Below are positions 50,401-61,309 of a stretch of 64,000 nt of DNA, one piece after another. A program made the position numbers and the translations under genes. Each line of letters begins with the position of its first letter. Position 1 is the stretch's first letter. The notes beneath the pieces are model-generated. The model had not been told where the DNA came from and did no database searches. It was given only the letters and a program-made list of their open reading frames with translations. The stretch comes from Cristatella mucedo (taxonomy: Eukaryota > Bryozoa > Phylactolaemata > Cristatellidae), in the NCBI GenBank assembly GCA_009760855.2, contig WPIO01000089.1, forward strand, positions 970,001 through 1,034,000, in the 5' to 3' direction.

Positions 50401-52185
50401 GGCCAAGGCTGTCACAGTTCACGTGCTTCAGTTGAACGCTGTTTGACTAAAGCCTAGTGGAGTGCTTCGCCGAATAAAGGTTAGTCTATGTGACAGGACA
50501 TCTGACCGTTAACCACTCGTTTCAAGAACCAGATACAGGAATTGGAGGAGAGGTGCAAGCTCGTAATCAGATATTGCCTCTGCTTCCAGACCAGGCTCCT
50601 TCACAGTTGGATCGCCTGATCGCTGATTTAAATGCTGCCGAAGCAATATCCACTTACTTTAACCAATTAAAATGTCCCTGAATAGCAGTAAATAAGTAAT
50701 AAATCCTAGCTGATTAAACAGCCTTTTTTGTATAGCGACAGAAGAGCCTTTACAGCTATCACTACCGCTTGTAGTGGCGATACAGGATCGCCCACCACAG
50801 GAATCGAGCCCACGACCTCGGGACCGAGGTCGTGAAAGCAACCGCCTTACCTAATGTGCCATCATTGTGAGATTGTCGATCAAGAAGGCGTTGAACAGTG
50901 GAGTTGGAATGAGATTTAGCATTCTAAGCAACTACGTAGCCTCAGAGGATGCCCTCGAAGATCTTGTGCTAGTCCTTGTCGAGCGCAGACTTTTATACTG
51001 CAGTGAGATCCCTCTAGACTGTGTAACTCGCTTCCGCAATTCTTACGAAATGACAACCACTCTCCTACTGCCGACTATGGCACATCTTTTTCGTCCTGAG
51101 CTGCTACTTCTATGCTACTCACTACCTCAACTGCTCTCCTGACTCTGCTATGCTTCCCACTTTCTCTTTGTTGCGTGAGACGAAGTCTGTTGGCCACCGA
51201 ATGCGTACCGAAAGCCGCTTAGGCTGTGAGTGCGCTATACAAAACTCTCCTGCGTAACACCCACATAGTCTTTATGACTTTGTGGAGTTACAGACGGAGA
51301 TACATTACATTACATTACAGACGACATCACAAGCGATAGGAAATAAAGCATTTAACATAATAATGGAAGAAGCTATCCATGTATGCTGTAAGTCACTGTA
51401 TGTAAGTCAGGTATGGAGAAAACCGATCGAAAAGTTCCCTGGTGCAGCTCATGGGACAAACCAAGTACGGATTACACCAGCCTCTGTAAGCAATAGCAAG
51501 GAGCTATGCCATCCGAGGAAGTATTCGCAGCTGTAGACCCGACGAATGGGTCCCTTGAACCCAGTGTTCGATCCACATCCGTAAGGAGGAGCTTCAGAAA
51601 GGCCCGGGGAGCAGGGTCCGAGGTCTCGAGGACGACTCTTAATCTGTACGATGCCTTCAACCGTGGCCAGGGCTCCTGCTCTGCTTTCTATTTCATCGCA
51701 GAGGCCATCTTACGTGTTCTTTTGTCCACCTGCAAAGCTCCTGGAGCAACAGTTTAGCCTGCACCTAATGCTTGCCTGTCTGCATGGATCAGACGAGCGA
51801 GCAGCCGGTTCAATGAGTGATTTGGTGAAGCCCAGCGAGTACTCTTCGAAGTACGCCGTGTGAGCTGAGCTGAGCATCCCATTTACTCGTGTCTCGCATT
51901 TTCCCTTGCGCACGTTGCAGATCGCCGATGCAGGGTCACTTGACGGCAAGCTCAAGCAGCAGCATGCTGTCCAGACCGCAGCTCACCTACGGCACCGTCG
52001 CTGGAGGGCATCACAGCCCTGCCGCTAGTGTGCCCTCTGCTGCTGCTGCGAGGTCGAGCAGCGCGATGGGATCGGTGCCGGCCGCTCGAATCCAGTCCAG
52101 CTATTTCCCCGGCGGACGATCCACGGCAGCTGGATCCGTTCCGAATCAGCAGATACAGTGGCCACGGCGACCGAATGCCAACTGA
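38039..52185 (+). CDS. GPR137: GPR137-family seven-pass membrane protein, seven exons (complete model)
   Basis: Exons 38039-38407, 38522-38565, 41103-41370, 43240-43371, 45131-45262, 46346-46470 and 51921-52185 total 1335 nt and join in phase to 444 residues and a stop. Family signatures appear in order: [20 protein letters not shown] (46-64, after TM1), FSFYF (81-85), [12 protein letters not shown] with FFAQVVFKAK (106-129), TM4 (about 141-164), [10 protein letters not shown] (189-198), [21 protein letters not shown] (232-252), TDQADF (269-274), [13 protein letters not shown] (TM7) and the tail [14 protein letters not shown]. The N-terminus is short, with no signal peptide, as in the family. 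Vertebrate GPR137/GPR137B are lysosomal membrane proteins linked to Rag GTPase/mTORC1 control. The ATG has G at -3 and +4. The Ser/Ala-rich C-terminal exon is the least conserved part. A further small exon in intron 6 cannot be excluded. Confidence 0.9.
38522..38565 (+). CDS. GPR137: GPR137 exon 2 (44 nt)
   Basis: The acceptor is ACCGTTTGCAG. The exon reads [14 protein letters not shown] plus two bases of an Arg codon. VVFKAK is the family's cytoplasmic loop after TM3. The donor is GCAAGT, not GT. Confidence 0.85.
38640..39215 (-). mobile_element. LINE remnant in GPR137 intron 2
   Basis: A minus-strand frame (38913-39128) reads [38 protein letters not shown]. This is the typical stretch between the reverse-transcriptase palm and the C-terminus of family A/B-type LINEs. 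Confidence 0.65.
40045..40195 (-). mobile_element. tRNA-derived SINE in GPR137 intron 2
   Basis: The minus strand reads TAGCCCAGGGGCAAGGTGCT, then a B box GAATTCGAGTCC, then a body different from the other copies (GGCAGACACGCACATATTTC). An 11-bp perfect hairpin (40138-40165) lies at its 5' end. Confidence 0.6.
41103..41370 (+). CDS. GPR137: GPR137 exon 3
   Basis: The acceptor is CTTTTTGCAG. The exon completes Arg138 and encodes 139-227 (two membrane segments and the loop between them). Two overlapping donors are possible (GTCAAG at 41365, GTGAGA at 41371); the second keeps phase 0 into exon 4. Confidence 0.85.
41870..42530 (-). mobile_element. LINE family A internal-deletion derivative, GPR137 intron 3
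   Basis: The minus strand reads [20 protein letters not shown] and [12 protein letters not shown], then [18 protein letters not shown] and MGDFTIHL. It then joins directly to the family's 3' end (CACGTCACCCCTAACCATG, about 42010). The whole reverse transcriptase is missing. Confidence 0.7.
42536..42590. repeat. AT-rich imperfect palindrome / (TA)n
   Basis: CCTAAGTATATATA units alternate with TA runs, and a CCTAAG...CTAGG arrangement gives dyad symmetry. Confidence 0.8.
43240..43371 (+). CDS. GPR137: GPR137 exon 4
   Basis: The acceptor is CTTCTTTCAG. Forty-four codons (228-271), including [20 protein letters not shown] and ending VTDQ. The donor is GTATCG. Confidence 0.9.
44920..45012 (+). 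mobile_element. LINE family A extreme 3' end, GPR137 intron 4
   Basis: The terminal block (ATGTAAAGTGCCTAGAAAG, AAGTTCTCCGAGGGCG) and ATT tail end about 120 bp before exon 5. Confidence 0.7.
45131..45262 (+). CDS. GPR137: GPR137 exon 5
   Basis: The acceptor is GCTCTCGTAG. Forty-four codons (272-315): [20 protein letters not shown], then [19 protein letters not shown]. The donor is GTAAGT. This is the last membrane segment. Confidence 0.9.
45263..46345. other. GPR137 intron 5
   Basis: AT-rich intron sequence; no repeat family recognised. Confidence 0.7.
46346..46470 (+). CDS. GPR137: GPR137 exon 6
   Basis: The acceptor is TTTATTTCAG. Cytoplasmic tail with [20 protein letters not shown], ending in two bases of an Arg codon. 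The donor is GTGAGA. Confidence 0.85.
48661..49380 (+). mobile_element. LINE family A 3' end, GPR137 intron 6
   Basis: Frames [20 protein letters not shown] and [19 protein letters not shown] (48.74-48.87 kb), then the family 3' end and an AAT-type tail at 49345-49360. Confidence 0.8.
49880..50250 (-). mobile_element. LINE reverse-transcriptase remnant, GPR137 intron 6
   Basis: Minus-strand translation gives [14 protein letters not shown] (compare family VPQGSVLGPLLF) and [12 protein letters not shown] (compare family NFLKLNDDKTNLL) with stops between. The middle of the enzyme in decayed form. Confidence 0.5.
50695..50868 (-). mobile_element. tRNA-derived SINE, GPR137 intron 6
   Basis: Minus strand: GGTAAGGCGG, B box GGGCTCGATTCC, then the CGATCCTGTATCGCC body shared with the copy at 826-1000. 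Confidence 0.75.
50990..51325 (+). mobile_element. LINE family B 3' end, GPR137 intron 6
   Basis: Matches 27.4-27.7 kb (CTCCTACTGCCGACTATGGC, ACGAAGTCTGTTGGCCACCG) and ends with ATTAC units at 51301-51320, the clearest family B tail in the window. Confidence 0.75.
51921..52185 (+). CDS. GPR137: GPR137 exon 7 (terminal)
   Basis: The acceptor is GCGCACGTTGCAG. The first base completes Arg357 and 87 residues and TGA follow. Ser/Ala-rich tail with LTYGTVAGG and QSSYFPGG. Assigned by phase and position; conservation is low. Confidence 0.65.
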
Positions 52186-53180
52186 GGAGCCACCTGTGAG
52201 ACGGCCAGCCGCTGGCCGAAGCCGTGGCTGCTGTTCGGTGACCAGCCAGCTTGCTGCTAAGAAGCTTAGTGGCGACTGCACACATGCACGTCCCTGCTGT
52301 CAACGCTTTCTGCCACGAACGCTCGGGCTGGAGTGGAGCTGCTGTTTTGTTGTCCGTGTGACATGCCGTGCTCTGCTCTGCTTACGATTAAGACATGCGA
52401 GGTGCATGCATCTAGAGAGCAACCGAAAAAGTGTAGAGTAATCATTAGCAGCCAAACTTGGTGTGAGAAATTCGGCACGCAAGGTTAAGACTAGTTGCAT
52501 TGGGCTCGAATTTCAATGCAAGCTGTTCTATGCCGTGCTTTACCCGGCACCTTCACTAGTTTATTCCTGTTTGCTGGATGGCAAAGTATAATGATTGTCG
52601 ATACCTGGCGCGTACTGTCAGAAATGCCGCTGTCCACGAATCGCTCAAACTGTGACTTGCGGCTGGCTCCGCAACGGCCTGGCAATGGTGCTCACGCATG
52701 TCCGCTCAGCCACGTGTACGTGCTGCCCTTCATCTGGTTGACCCGGTGTCGCATACAGCTCGAGGATAGAACTCGAGGGACGACACTCTTCTTGGACCAC
52801 TGCTGACGATGGGCACAGCTTCGATCTCAGTAAACATGTCTGTGCAATCATGTTGGCTGCCGTACAGTGATGCCCTCGCAGACTGAGCGGCTACTTGCAT
52901 TCCTACTTGCACACTGCAGTACGAGTATGCCTGCCTGTGAAGATTGCAGTTGCTGGACTCTACTGCAGTGAAACGTAACCGACATCTTGACGGGTGTCAA
53001 GTAAATACATATTATTGAGACGTAAGCTTGACGTTGTTTGGCCTCATCGATGCTCGTTAGCAATTGTCATTTTCTCGAGTCGCCTCTCAAGTGCTCCCTC
53101 CATTGTTCGATCCTCCGCGGCCGCGGCCAGGGTGATCTTCCTCGTCACTAACTTTTCGAGGATGCTGCTGAAGCAGCGGA
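52186..53180. other. Probable GPR137 3' untranslated region
   Basis: No AATAAA is seen. AGTAAA at about 53000 is a possible variant poly(A) signal. No other coding feature. Confidence 0.35.
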
Positions 53181-53185
53181 ATCCT

Positions 53186-53186
<1 letters not shown>

Positions 53187-53271
<85 letters not shown>

Positions 53272-53351
53272 CCTCCTCTCTCCCTCCCTCTCCGTCTCTC
53301 TCTCTCCCTCCCTCCTCTCCCTCCCTCTCTCTCTCTCTCTCTCTCTCCCTC

Positions 53352-53403
<52 letters not shown>

Positions 53404-53427
53404 CCTCCCTCTCTCTTTCTCCCTCTG

Positions 53428-53466
<39 letters not shown>

Positions 53467-53514
53467 ATGTATGTATGTATGTATGTATCTATGTATGTAT
53501 GTATGTATGTATGC

Positions 53515-53575
<61 letters not shown>
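53187..53575. repeat. Compound microsatellite: (GA)n-(CT)n-(GT)n-(GTAT)n-(AT)n
   Basis: A GA run (53187-53268) is followed directly by CT-rich sequence (53270-53427), so the strand can fold on itself. GT, GTAT and AT runs follow. Confidence 0.95.
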
Positions 53576-53577
<2 letters not shown>

Positions 53578-53790
53578 ATCTTAGCTGATTTAATAGCCTC
53601 ATTTATGTAGCCGCAGATAATAACAATGCACTTGATAAAGCGCCCTCAGAGAACTCAATCTCTCTCTCTAGGCGTTTCACATTTGCTGCAAAGGGAAATG
53701 CAATTGAATGGTGAGTAGTATCATGCTTGATAAACAAACAAAATGAATAACATGGTTAGGGGTGACATGCACAGTGATGCTGATACCCAC
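53578..53790 (-). mobile_element. SINE tail fragment followed by LINE family A 3' end
   Basis: 53578-53615 matches the SINE 3' body (GCTGATTTAATAGCC on the plus strand). 53625-53785 is the family A 3' end on the minus strand. Confidence 0.6.
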
Positions 53791-53879
53791 ATTTCTCAAA
53801 TAGCCCGGCAGGCTGACTATGCTAACCGTAGCTAACCATGCTCGGCTAGCTGTTCTCAACTTTTAGAAATAGAGCACAT

Positions 53880-54910
53880 TCGACCGGTAGACCACGATGG
53901 ACGAACGGTAAGGGCTACCCTTAGACCAGTCTAACTCACTCCTTGGCCAGTCTCTCTTTTATGTACAGATCACTTACAATAATTTAAGTGGAATCACGAT
54001 TGTTGCAGCATTAGTGCAATTATCTAAGCACACCTTTACAGATCTTGTGCTAACACGACTGACGGGGCGTGCACAGTGATCTTTCAAGCTCGATGCTAGA
54101 CGTGTCAATGCATGTCGCCTATTCGACAGCACTGCAGAACTCGATGCTGCATTCTTCCCATGCACGTCGCCGAGACATTTCAGGACTCTCTACCGATGGA
54201 TGGAGCAACTCTTTGGATTCCTAAGAGCTGCCACCTTTGGCGGTAAGAAGGTTACCGTTTCGAGTTCCTAATTGCTTAATTGCTGATGGCAGAACGAACG
54301 GACGTCCTCTCCAATTTGGACCGTTTTCAAAGATTTTTTCCTGCAAAAATGAAGATAGTTCTATTGCTTAGGAAGGTCAACGAGCCAACCCACTAATTTT
54401 TCCCACCACTATTCGGAAATAGCATCGTCGCGCCTATAGCATGCAGCTGATGTTCACGTGCTGCTCTTTGTCGCTGCAGCAGCAATCGCATCTGCTGAAG
54501 CCCTCGTGGCAGAGGCTACGGCTGAGGTGCGACACAGCGGATCCACCTCCATAGCTTGTGACAACGGCTGCAGCTGCAGACTTCTTGCACCACCTGCACG
54601 CTGCCTTTCTAATCGCCAAAGGCGGCCCAATCTCTGATCAACGGGTTTTCTTGAAAACTATTGGCTAGCTTGAGAAACGGCACAAGCACGAGTCGCTGTG
54701 ATGGGCGCGAATACTCGCTGAGAGGGCATCTGGCTTTCTCGTGCCTCGCAATGGCGCTGGGCTATTAGCATATAGTATGTATCTAAGAAGCAAGGTAATT
54801 TAAGTGGGTCTCTTGGAAAAAAGAGTCGGTCTTGTTTCTTAGAATCCGGGGATTACGTCATTCTAATTCGATGTCAAGTCGATGAGAACTCTGGACGCAT
54901 AGTTGGCTAC
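53880..54910. other. No gene recognised
   Basis: No exon or repeat family that I can support. Confidence 0.4.
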
Positions 54911-54914
54911 GTTG

Positions 54915-56240
54915 CATTGATCTGCTGCTGCCATGCATAACTAACATCATTAAAATGTCATTAGCCTCAGGTCATGTCCCAGCACCTTTCAGAAAAGCTG
55001 TAGTCAGGCCACTTCTCAAGAAAGTGACACTGGACCAAGAGAACTTAAGCAACTACCGCCCAGTCTCCCTTCTACCATTCCTATCAAAGGCACTGGAACG
55101 GGTCGTGGCGGACCAGCTGAACTCATATATTGAAACCTCACACCTTGCTAGCAAGTTCCAGTCTGGCTTTAGAGCTAATCACTCCACAGAGTCAGCATTG
55201 CTTAGGGTATACAACGACCTACTTAGAAATGATGACATCCCCACATGGATGGCAGCAAATTTTCTAAAACTAAATGATGATAAAACTAACTTACTAGTCT
55301 ATGGGCAAACCCAGTGTGATTCAGAAATTGGAAAGGCTGACGCTCAAAATTGGCTATGCCAGCATATCTCCTGTTGAATCAGCTCGAAATCTAGATGTCA
55401 TATTCCAAGGCGACCTCCAGTTAGACGACCAAATCAGCTCCACAGTCAAATCTTTCTATTTTCAGCTTCATAACATTGCTAAAATTCGGGTTTGTTTAGA
55501 TAAGGATACCACGTCCAAATTGGTCCATGCATTCGTGACATCCCGTCTCGACTTCTGCAACTCACTGCTTACTGGCCTACCAGCATGTGCGATCCGGCGA
55601 TTGCAGCTGGTGCAAAACTCTGCAGCTAGGCTTGTCTGTCGTGAGCGTCGCAGTTGCCACATTACACCACTTCTCGCCGACCTGCACTGGCTACCAGTCA
55701 AGCAACGGATTGACATCAAGGTTTTGTCGCTCACTTTTAGGTGACTTCATTCTTTGGCTCCAGCCTATCTCTCAGATATACTCCCCCATTAGGCCAAGAA
55801 TCGTACCACCTGCTTTTCGGAATTCAACCGTCAACAAATACCTCATACAAACCGCAAACCCTTTGGAAACCGTGCATTTAGTTCATATGCTCCTAAAGCC
55901 GGGAACTCCCTCCCGACCTGCATCAGAACATCCCCTGACCTGGCCACATTTAAAAAGAACTTAAAAACACACCTATTTAGGACAGCATTTAGTGGGTTTC
56001 TGTGATTCGTTCTTCAAGTGCTTATGTGAGCACACACTGTGCATGCTGCCACTAACCACATTTGCATGCTGACCCTGTGCATGTCACCCCTAACCACGTT
56101 TTTCATGTTCTTTAACAACCATAATATTACTCACCATTCAATTGCATTTCCCTTCGCAGCTAATGTAAAGCGCCTAGGAAGAGATTGAGTTCTCTGGGGG
56201 TGCTTTATCAAGTGCCTTACTATTATTATCATTAATATTG
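54915..56240 (+). mobile_element. LINE family A with internal deletion of the catalytic palm
   Basis: Well preserved: MSLASGHVPAPFRKAVVRPL, NYRPVSLLPFLSKALERVVA and HSTESALLRVYNDLLRN. At about 55240 it jumps to WMAANFLKLNDDKTNLL, so the palm containing the (F/Y)ADD site is missing. It then runs through [20 protein letters not shown] to the family 3' end at 56165-56240. The best copy in the window for a family consensus of these parts. Confidence 0.85.
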
Positions 56241-56614
56241 TGGCCAAGTGCCTATTACCCGTAGCCATGAAATATTCCCGATCCTAAACAAAAAAGTTAA
56301 TTTCAGAATCGTCTGAAACTGCTCGACTTCCGTAACGGCGAATTCAGTTTCTGCCATATCATCTAAGGGAACATTAAAGCGATATCTAAAGTAGCATGAA
56401 GAAAATAATGCGACACATGGTGCTAATGGAACGCAAAGAATCCACGGATCAATCTAAAATCTAGATGGATTCTTGCTACGCAATTGATCTAGATTCTAGA
56501 TCAACTCCGTAATAAGAATCCATTTTATAAGTGGATTTCCCCGCAATCGACGAGACAAAGATTTATGGCGTTCCATGAGACTTAAAGGAACAAGATGAGG
56601 CTGGACCCAAGGAA

Positions 56615-56735
56615 GCCCGAATGCCTACCGAAAGCCGCTTAGGCTGTGAGTTGGCTATACAAAGCTCTCCTGCGTAACACCCGCATGGTCTTTATGACTT
56701 TGTGGAGTTACAGACGGAGATACATGGACATGGAA
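56615..56735 (+). mobile_element. LINE family B extreme 3' end
   Basis: CGAATGCCTACCGAAAGCCG through CTTTGTGGAGTTACAGACGG, ending ATACATGGAC. Confidence 0.7.
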
Positions 56736-56739
56736 AAGC

Positions 56740-57345
56740 TTGCTGGTTGCTGTTTGTTGTTGTGTGTATTGCAGATACGTTTACAGAGGCGATTTAACCA
56801 GAAACACTCACAGCATGACTACGCTCTATATAATCAATAAAGCCCTGCACTTGGTGGGGAACTAGTCCTATTGTGCTCGCGACGTTACTCTTTCAGCCTA
56901 GTAATGAGAAGCTGACTCTGTCATCTGGATCTATAGCATAGCTGCTGCACCTATAATACCAGATGTAGTTTCTATTGAACAATGCGTGAATTAACCGTTA
57001 ACCAATGTCAAGGTTGCCAGACAGGTTGCCTCCCGAATCCCTGAGTCACTCGGCTTTACAGCCTGTGATGTGTGTGGAAAGTAGACCACAGTCTCGATAG
57101 CTCATCGATAAGGAGCACAATAGAAGGGGATCTTACAAGAAGGGGATCTTAACCGCTCGAGGCGAAATACTTTTTACGTGTTCAGATCTCATGTAGATGA
57201 CTGTCAATTGCTGCATTTTGAAATTAAAATTGACAGTTCTCCAACTTGACCTACATGCAGTAACAGCATCGAATTACATAATGAAATGTTTACTGATTCA
57301 GCAGCCGCATTTATATAGTACCTTAAGGTTATTTAAAAGGGCCGT
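56740..57345. other. No gene recognised
   Basis: No recognised feature. Confidence 0.4.
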
Positions 57346-57351
57346 AATAAC

Positions 57352-57510
57352 AACCCACGAGGTAAGGTGCTTGGTCTTTATGATTGAGGTCAGAGGTTTA
57401 AATCCCGCACTGGACGATCCTTTATTGCCAGCTGCAAGCGGTAACGATAGCCGTTAAAGCTCTTCCGCCGCTCTAAAAATAAGGCTGTTAAATAAGCTAT
57501 TATTAATTAT
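57352..57510 (+). mobile_element. tRNA-derived SINE
   Basis: CACGAGGTAAGGTGCTTGG, a degenerate B box (GAGGTTTAAATCCC), then the CGATCCTTTATTGCC body and GGCTGTTAAATAAGC end of the common type. Confidence 0.7.
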
Positions 57511-58590
57511 GTACGCTTACTATTCACCAGGGTGAGGGGCACATCCGGTCCCTCGCTTTGTGTGCAATTTATGGTATAGAAAGGGCATGGAACCTTTAAA
57601 ATGCAGCCAAGAGATTTGTTTAAAATAGAAAAGAAATAAATCCTAAGCAGGTGCAGCTTATTTTCAGGCGTTTCTAGGAAACGAGAGTCCCCGTTGAAGT
57701 TTGACGATCTTAACTACTTCGAAACTCTACCCAACTCTGCAAATTTTTCCATATTTCAGTGAACCGACTTATTCACTGCTTCATTCCTTTAGTACACTGA
57801 TTACCATGAAGCAAGCCAAATACAACAAACGCCTTAGGCGGCAATGGTAAACGGGTCCTCGGAAAGAAGATTTGAAGGCTAAGCAGGATTGCAATGCGAA
57901 GTTAAGGGCCTATATTTGGAATTACAAAACATTAAATAAGTCTCTCCTAGTCGCGACCAGTTTGATACCAGCTTAATTGCAATAAGCAGGCAACCATAGC
58001 CGTTATTATATTTTCGTAGCCACAAGTAAGTTTAAAGATGTAGCATTTTACCTGTAGAAGAAAGGAGTGAAATCTTTCGAACAAACAAAGAATCATCTTA
58101 GAACGGCGTGAAAGTGGGTAACTAATGCAGATACAGCCTCTAATAAGGAAAGCGCTTAATACGGACAAGGTATGAGTTCAGACACGGCTGTACGTTCTTA
58201 AATCTCTGAATCGTGGAAGCCTTCCTTCAATGACGGCCCCTTCCCATGCTCTGAAGCAGCGAGTTTCGAGGCCTCAAGCTTTTTGCTTATCTCTCACTGC
58301 TCAATGTTTGTAGCTCCTTCTGTTGTGATCTGCTGCAGCGCCTATAAGTAGCAACAAGTGTTTCAGCAGTTAGACAGTTAGATCTGTAAGAGCTTGATGA
58401 GGCGGAGGCAACAAATGAGATGTGAAGCAACGATAAGGTTGAAGAGCATATTTTGGGCGGGAAAGGAGCAGACTCATGGGAAGCACAAATAACACATCGA
58501 AGTTCCAAGATAATATACTTAGCAATAGAGCCAAGAAAGATTGGCAATTCAGAGTACCCAAACAATCTGGGCTTAGCTAGCTTACCACTT
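57511..58590. other. No gene recognised
   Basis: No repeat family recognised. Part may be intron of the minus-strand gene suggested by the exon at 58.6-58.8 kb. Confidence 0.4.
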
Positions 58591-58592
58591 AC

Positions 58593-58805
58593 CAAGGAAT
58601 CAGTCGCCTCCTTCGATGCTTTGACCAGTAGCCCCCGGTTGATTGGTGCTTTTAGATAGACATCCGCTTCCAGATTCGCCTGTGTGGGATGAGCCACAAT
58701 AGGGCACCCTGGCAAAGGCGTGCATCGCCGTGGAGAACCGATGGAGCAGCATGCAGCAGAACTGTATCGTCGTTACGACACCAAACAAGAAGAGAAATGC
58801 GACGC
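58593..58805 (-). CDS. Candidate exon with a membrane segment, chitin-synthase-C-terminus-like (tentative)
   Basis: After an acceptor (CGTTTCTTTCTTAG, exon from 58805) the minus strand reads VAFLFLFGVVTTIQFCCMLL, HRFSTAMHAFAR. The pattern (hydrophobic)-IQF-ML-HRF-T--H--A resembles the last membrane segment of animal chitin synthases. That frame then reaches a stop. A 28-nt stretch from GTGCCC to CACACAG (58680-58707), if removed, links it in phase to ANLEADVYLKAPINRG and on to SKEATDSL before a perfect GTAAGT donor (58587-58592). The second acceptor may instead be an alternative start of the exon. No catalytic motifs of chitin synthase are seen in the window. Identity is a family resemblance only. 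Confidence 0.3.
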
Positions 58806-58809
58806 CTAA

Positions 58810-59620
58810 GAAAGAAACGGATGCCGTGAGTTTCACTTGTCATTCAGCCGCCGGCTTGCTGGTGTAGATTGACAGACACCGTCATCCCAGCGGTCGTGTC
58901 ATTTAAATTTAGCAAGCATATCATCTAGCGTTGTCTTCACGCACACACACAACTGGAAGCGAAACACACCAGATCGTAGATCAGACAGCAGTAAAGCACT
59001 ACGACAGAAGTCGAGCAGTGCGCAGATCGATGCTGCAGCATGGGGAAAGTTTAAACTGAGGCTACAGCTACGCTGAAAATTACGCAAGGAACGCATTTGA
59101 GGCACACGGAGGTCTAATTTCTAAGTGGATTAAACATTTAATTGATACGGATGATGTGCAACTGTAATATTGATTTGACACCTAGTCGTCTTCAAAATCT
59201 CCCAACTCTCTTTCAACCTGTGTTACTGACAATTTCACTTGGAGATCAGCGAGCTTTGTCTAAATAAATGACAAATAAAACAACTTTCTAGTAATGGCAA
59301 AGAGGTGTTACGCAGAAATGGAACGCTTAACACTTTAAATCGATTCTGTCGACTTTCGCATTTAATGTAGCATCTGTGCGGGATCTGAGTGTCGTGTTAT
59401 AAAATTACTCTTCTCTAGACAAGCTGGTCAGCTCAAGTCTGCCTACATTAAAAAACGTAACATTTCAAAGAATTCGAGCTTCCTTAGAAAAAGACACAGC
59501 AACCGAGGTGGTCAGTATATCGTCATGACATCATGATGAGACGTCTGCGACTCAGAAAACCTCTGCAATTAAACGCTTACTATTGCTGCGACACCAAGGA
59601 GCGAGAAAGCGTCGCACCTG
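58810..59620. other. No gene recognised
   Basis: No recognised repeat or further exon. Confidence 0.4.
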
Positions 59621-59629
59621 CCATGTTTC

Positions 59630-60460
59630 ATCAATTTAGATGTCATTTTTCAAAGTGACCTTTTGTTAGACGACCACATCTGCTCCACGGTCAAGTCTGC
59701 CTACTTTGAGCTAAATAACATTGCTAAAACTCAGGCTTGTTCAGGCAGGGATACCACATCTAAGTTGGTCCAAGTACTTGTGACATACCGTCTTGACTTC
59801 TGTAGCTCACTGCTTGGCCTGTGCAATCAGGCACTTACAGCTGGTACACAACTCTGCAGCTAGGCTTGTCTGTCGTGAGCCTCGCAGTTTCCAAATCTCA
59901 TCACTTCTCGCCGACCTGCACTGACTACCAGTCAAGCAACGCATCGACTTCAAGGTTTTGTCACTGACTTTTAGGTTCTTTCATTCTTTGACTCCAGCCT
60001 ACCTATCAGATCTACTTCTACACAAGGCTAAGCATAGTACCACATGCTTTTCGGAATCTGTTTACCTATACCTCGTACAAACCTCAAATCTTTTGGAGAC
60101 CGCGCCTTCAATTCGTATGCTCCCAAAGCCTGGAACTCACTTCCGACTTGCATTATGACATCTTTTGACTTGACCAAATTTAAAAAGAAACTTGAAACGC
60201 ATCTATTTATGACAGCATTTAGTTGGTCCATGTGATTTGTCCCTTATGTGCTTATGCGCTCTGACACTGTACATGCTGCCACTAACAATACTTGCATGCT
60301 GACCCTGTGCATGTCACCCCTAACTATGTTATTCTCGTTGTTTATTCACCATGCTGCCATTATTCATTCAATCGTGCTTCCTTTGCAGCAAATGTAAAGC
60401 GCCTAAAAAGAGATTGAGTTCTCTGAGGGTGCTTTATCAAATGTATTGCTATTATTATAC
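59630..60460 (+). mobile_element. LINE family A 3' half
   Basis: Frames LDDHICSTVKSAYFELNNIA (59.67 kb) and SLTPAYLSDLLL (59.99 kb), then NLKSFGDRAFNSYAPKAWNS (60.08 kb) and the family 3' end to about 60460. Confidence 0.8.
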
Positions 60461-60639
60461 CAATTCTCTCTGATCTGCAGTTCCACATACCATAGAGCAT
60501 CGCATCTACTTCAAAGCTATGCCACTGACAGTTAGGTATGTTCCTTTTCGTGCTCTGGAATTAGAATTAGGAAGCATTAGAGAAATACTTCCACACTAGG
60601 CTTCGCATCAAACCACTTCTTTTGACTCAAGTCGCATAA

Positions 60640-60800
60640 AAAGAGCTGATTTAAAAGCCACACGTGCATAGCGGCAGAAGAGACTCAATGGCTATCACTA
60701 CCGCTTGCAGTCGGCAATAAAGGATCATATGCGACTGGACACGAACCCACGAACTAGTTCGTGAAGAGCGAGCACCTTACCCTAGGGATTAGACTCAGTT
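60640..60800 (-). mobile_element. tRNA-derived SINE
   Basis: Minus strand: CCCTAGGGTAAGGTGCTCGC, B-box region GTGGGTTCGTGTCC, then the common body (CCTTTATTGCCGACTGCAAG) and CTTTTAAATCAGC end. Confidence 0.7.
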
Positions 60801-61309
60801 TAGCTGTGCCTCGAACCAGCGTTAAATTCTTTGAAGACCGCGGATCTTTCAGTTACAGGATGCTGGCTCCCAAAGATCGCGGAGTAACATGTAAACCTGT
60901 CGAATATGAAAGCAGTATACCGCTGCCAACGGTGATAGTCAGGAAGACTTCAAAGAGTCCATCTATCTGGTACCGGTTCGGACGATCTCCGAATTTATCC
61001 CCAAGTCTATCTCGATGAAATCGCCTGTGCCACCACCTCGCAATTACGGAAACTATAGTAGCTAACTCCTACAAAGCCGCAAATTGCCGAGCACAAACCT
61101 GGCCATCTTCCGTCTCGAGGAGGAACAATGTAGAATCCACAAGAGAAGCGAATGTTTATATGGAAACACTTTTATGCGGGAGGCTAGTTTCAGGGAGGGT
61201 TCTAAGGAGAATAAGGTACTTTGAGTAACTGGTTCGTCGGGTAGGGGCTCATATTGGCCTAGGATTAACACAACACTAGCTTCTCCCCAACGGACCATTG
61301 AATCACTCA

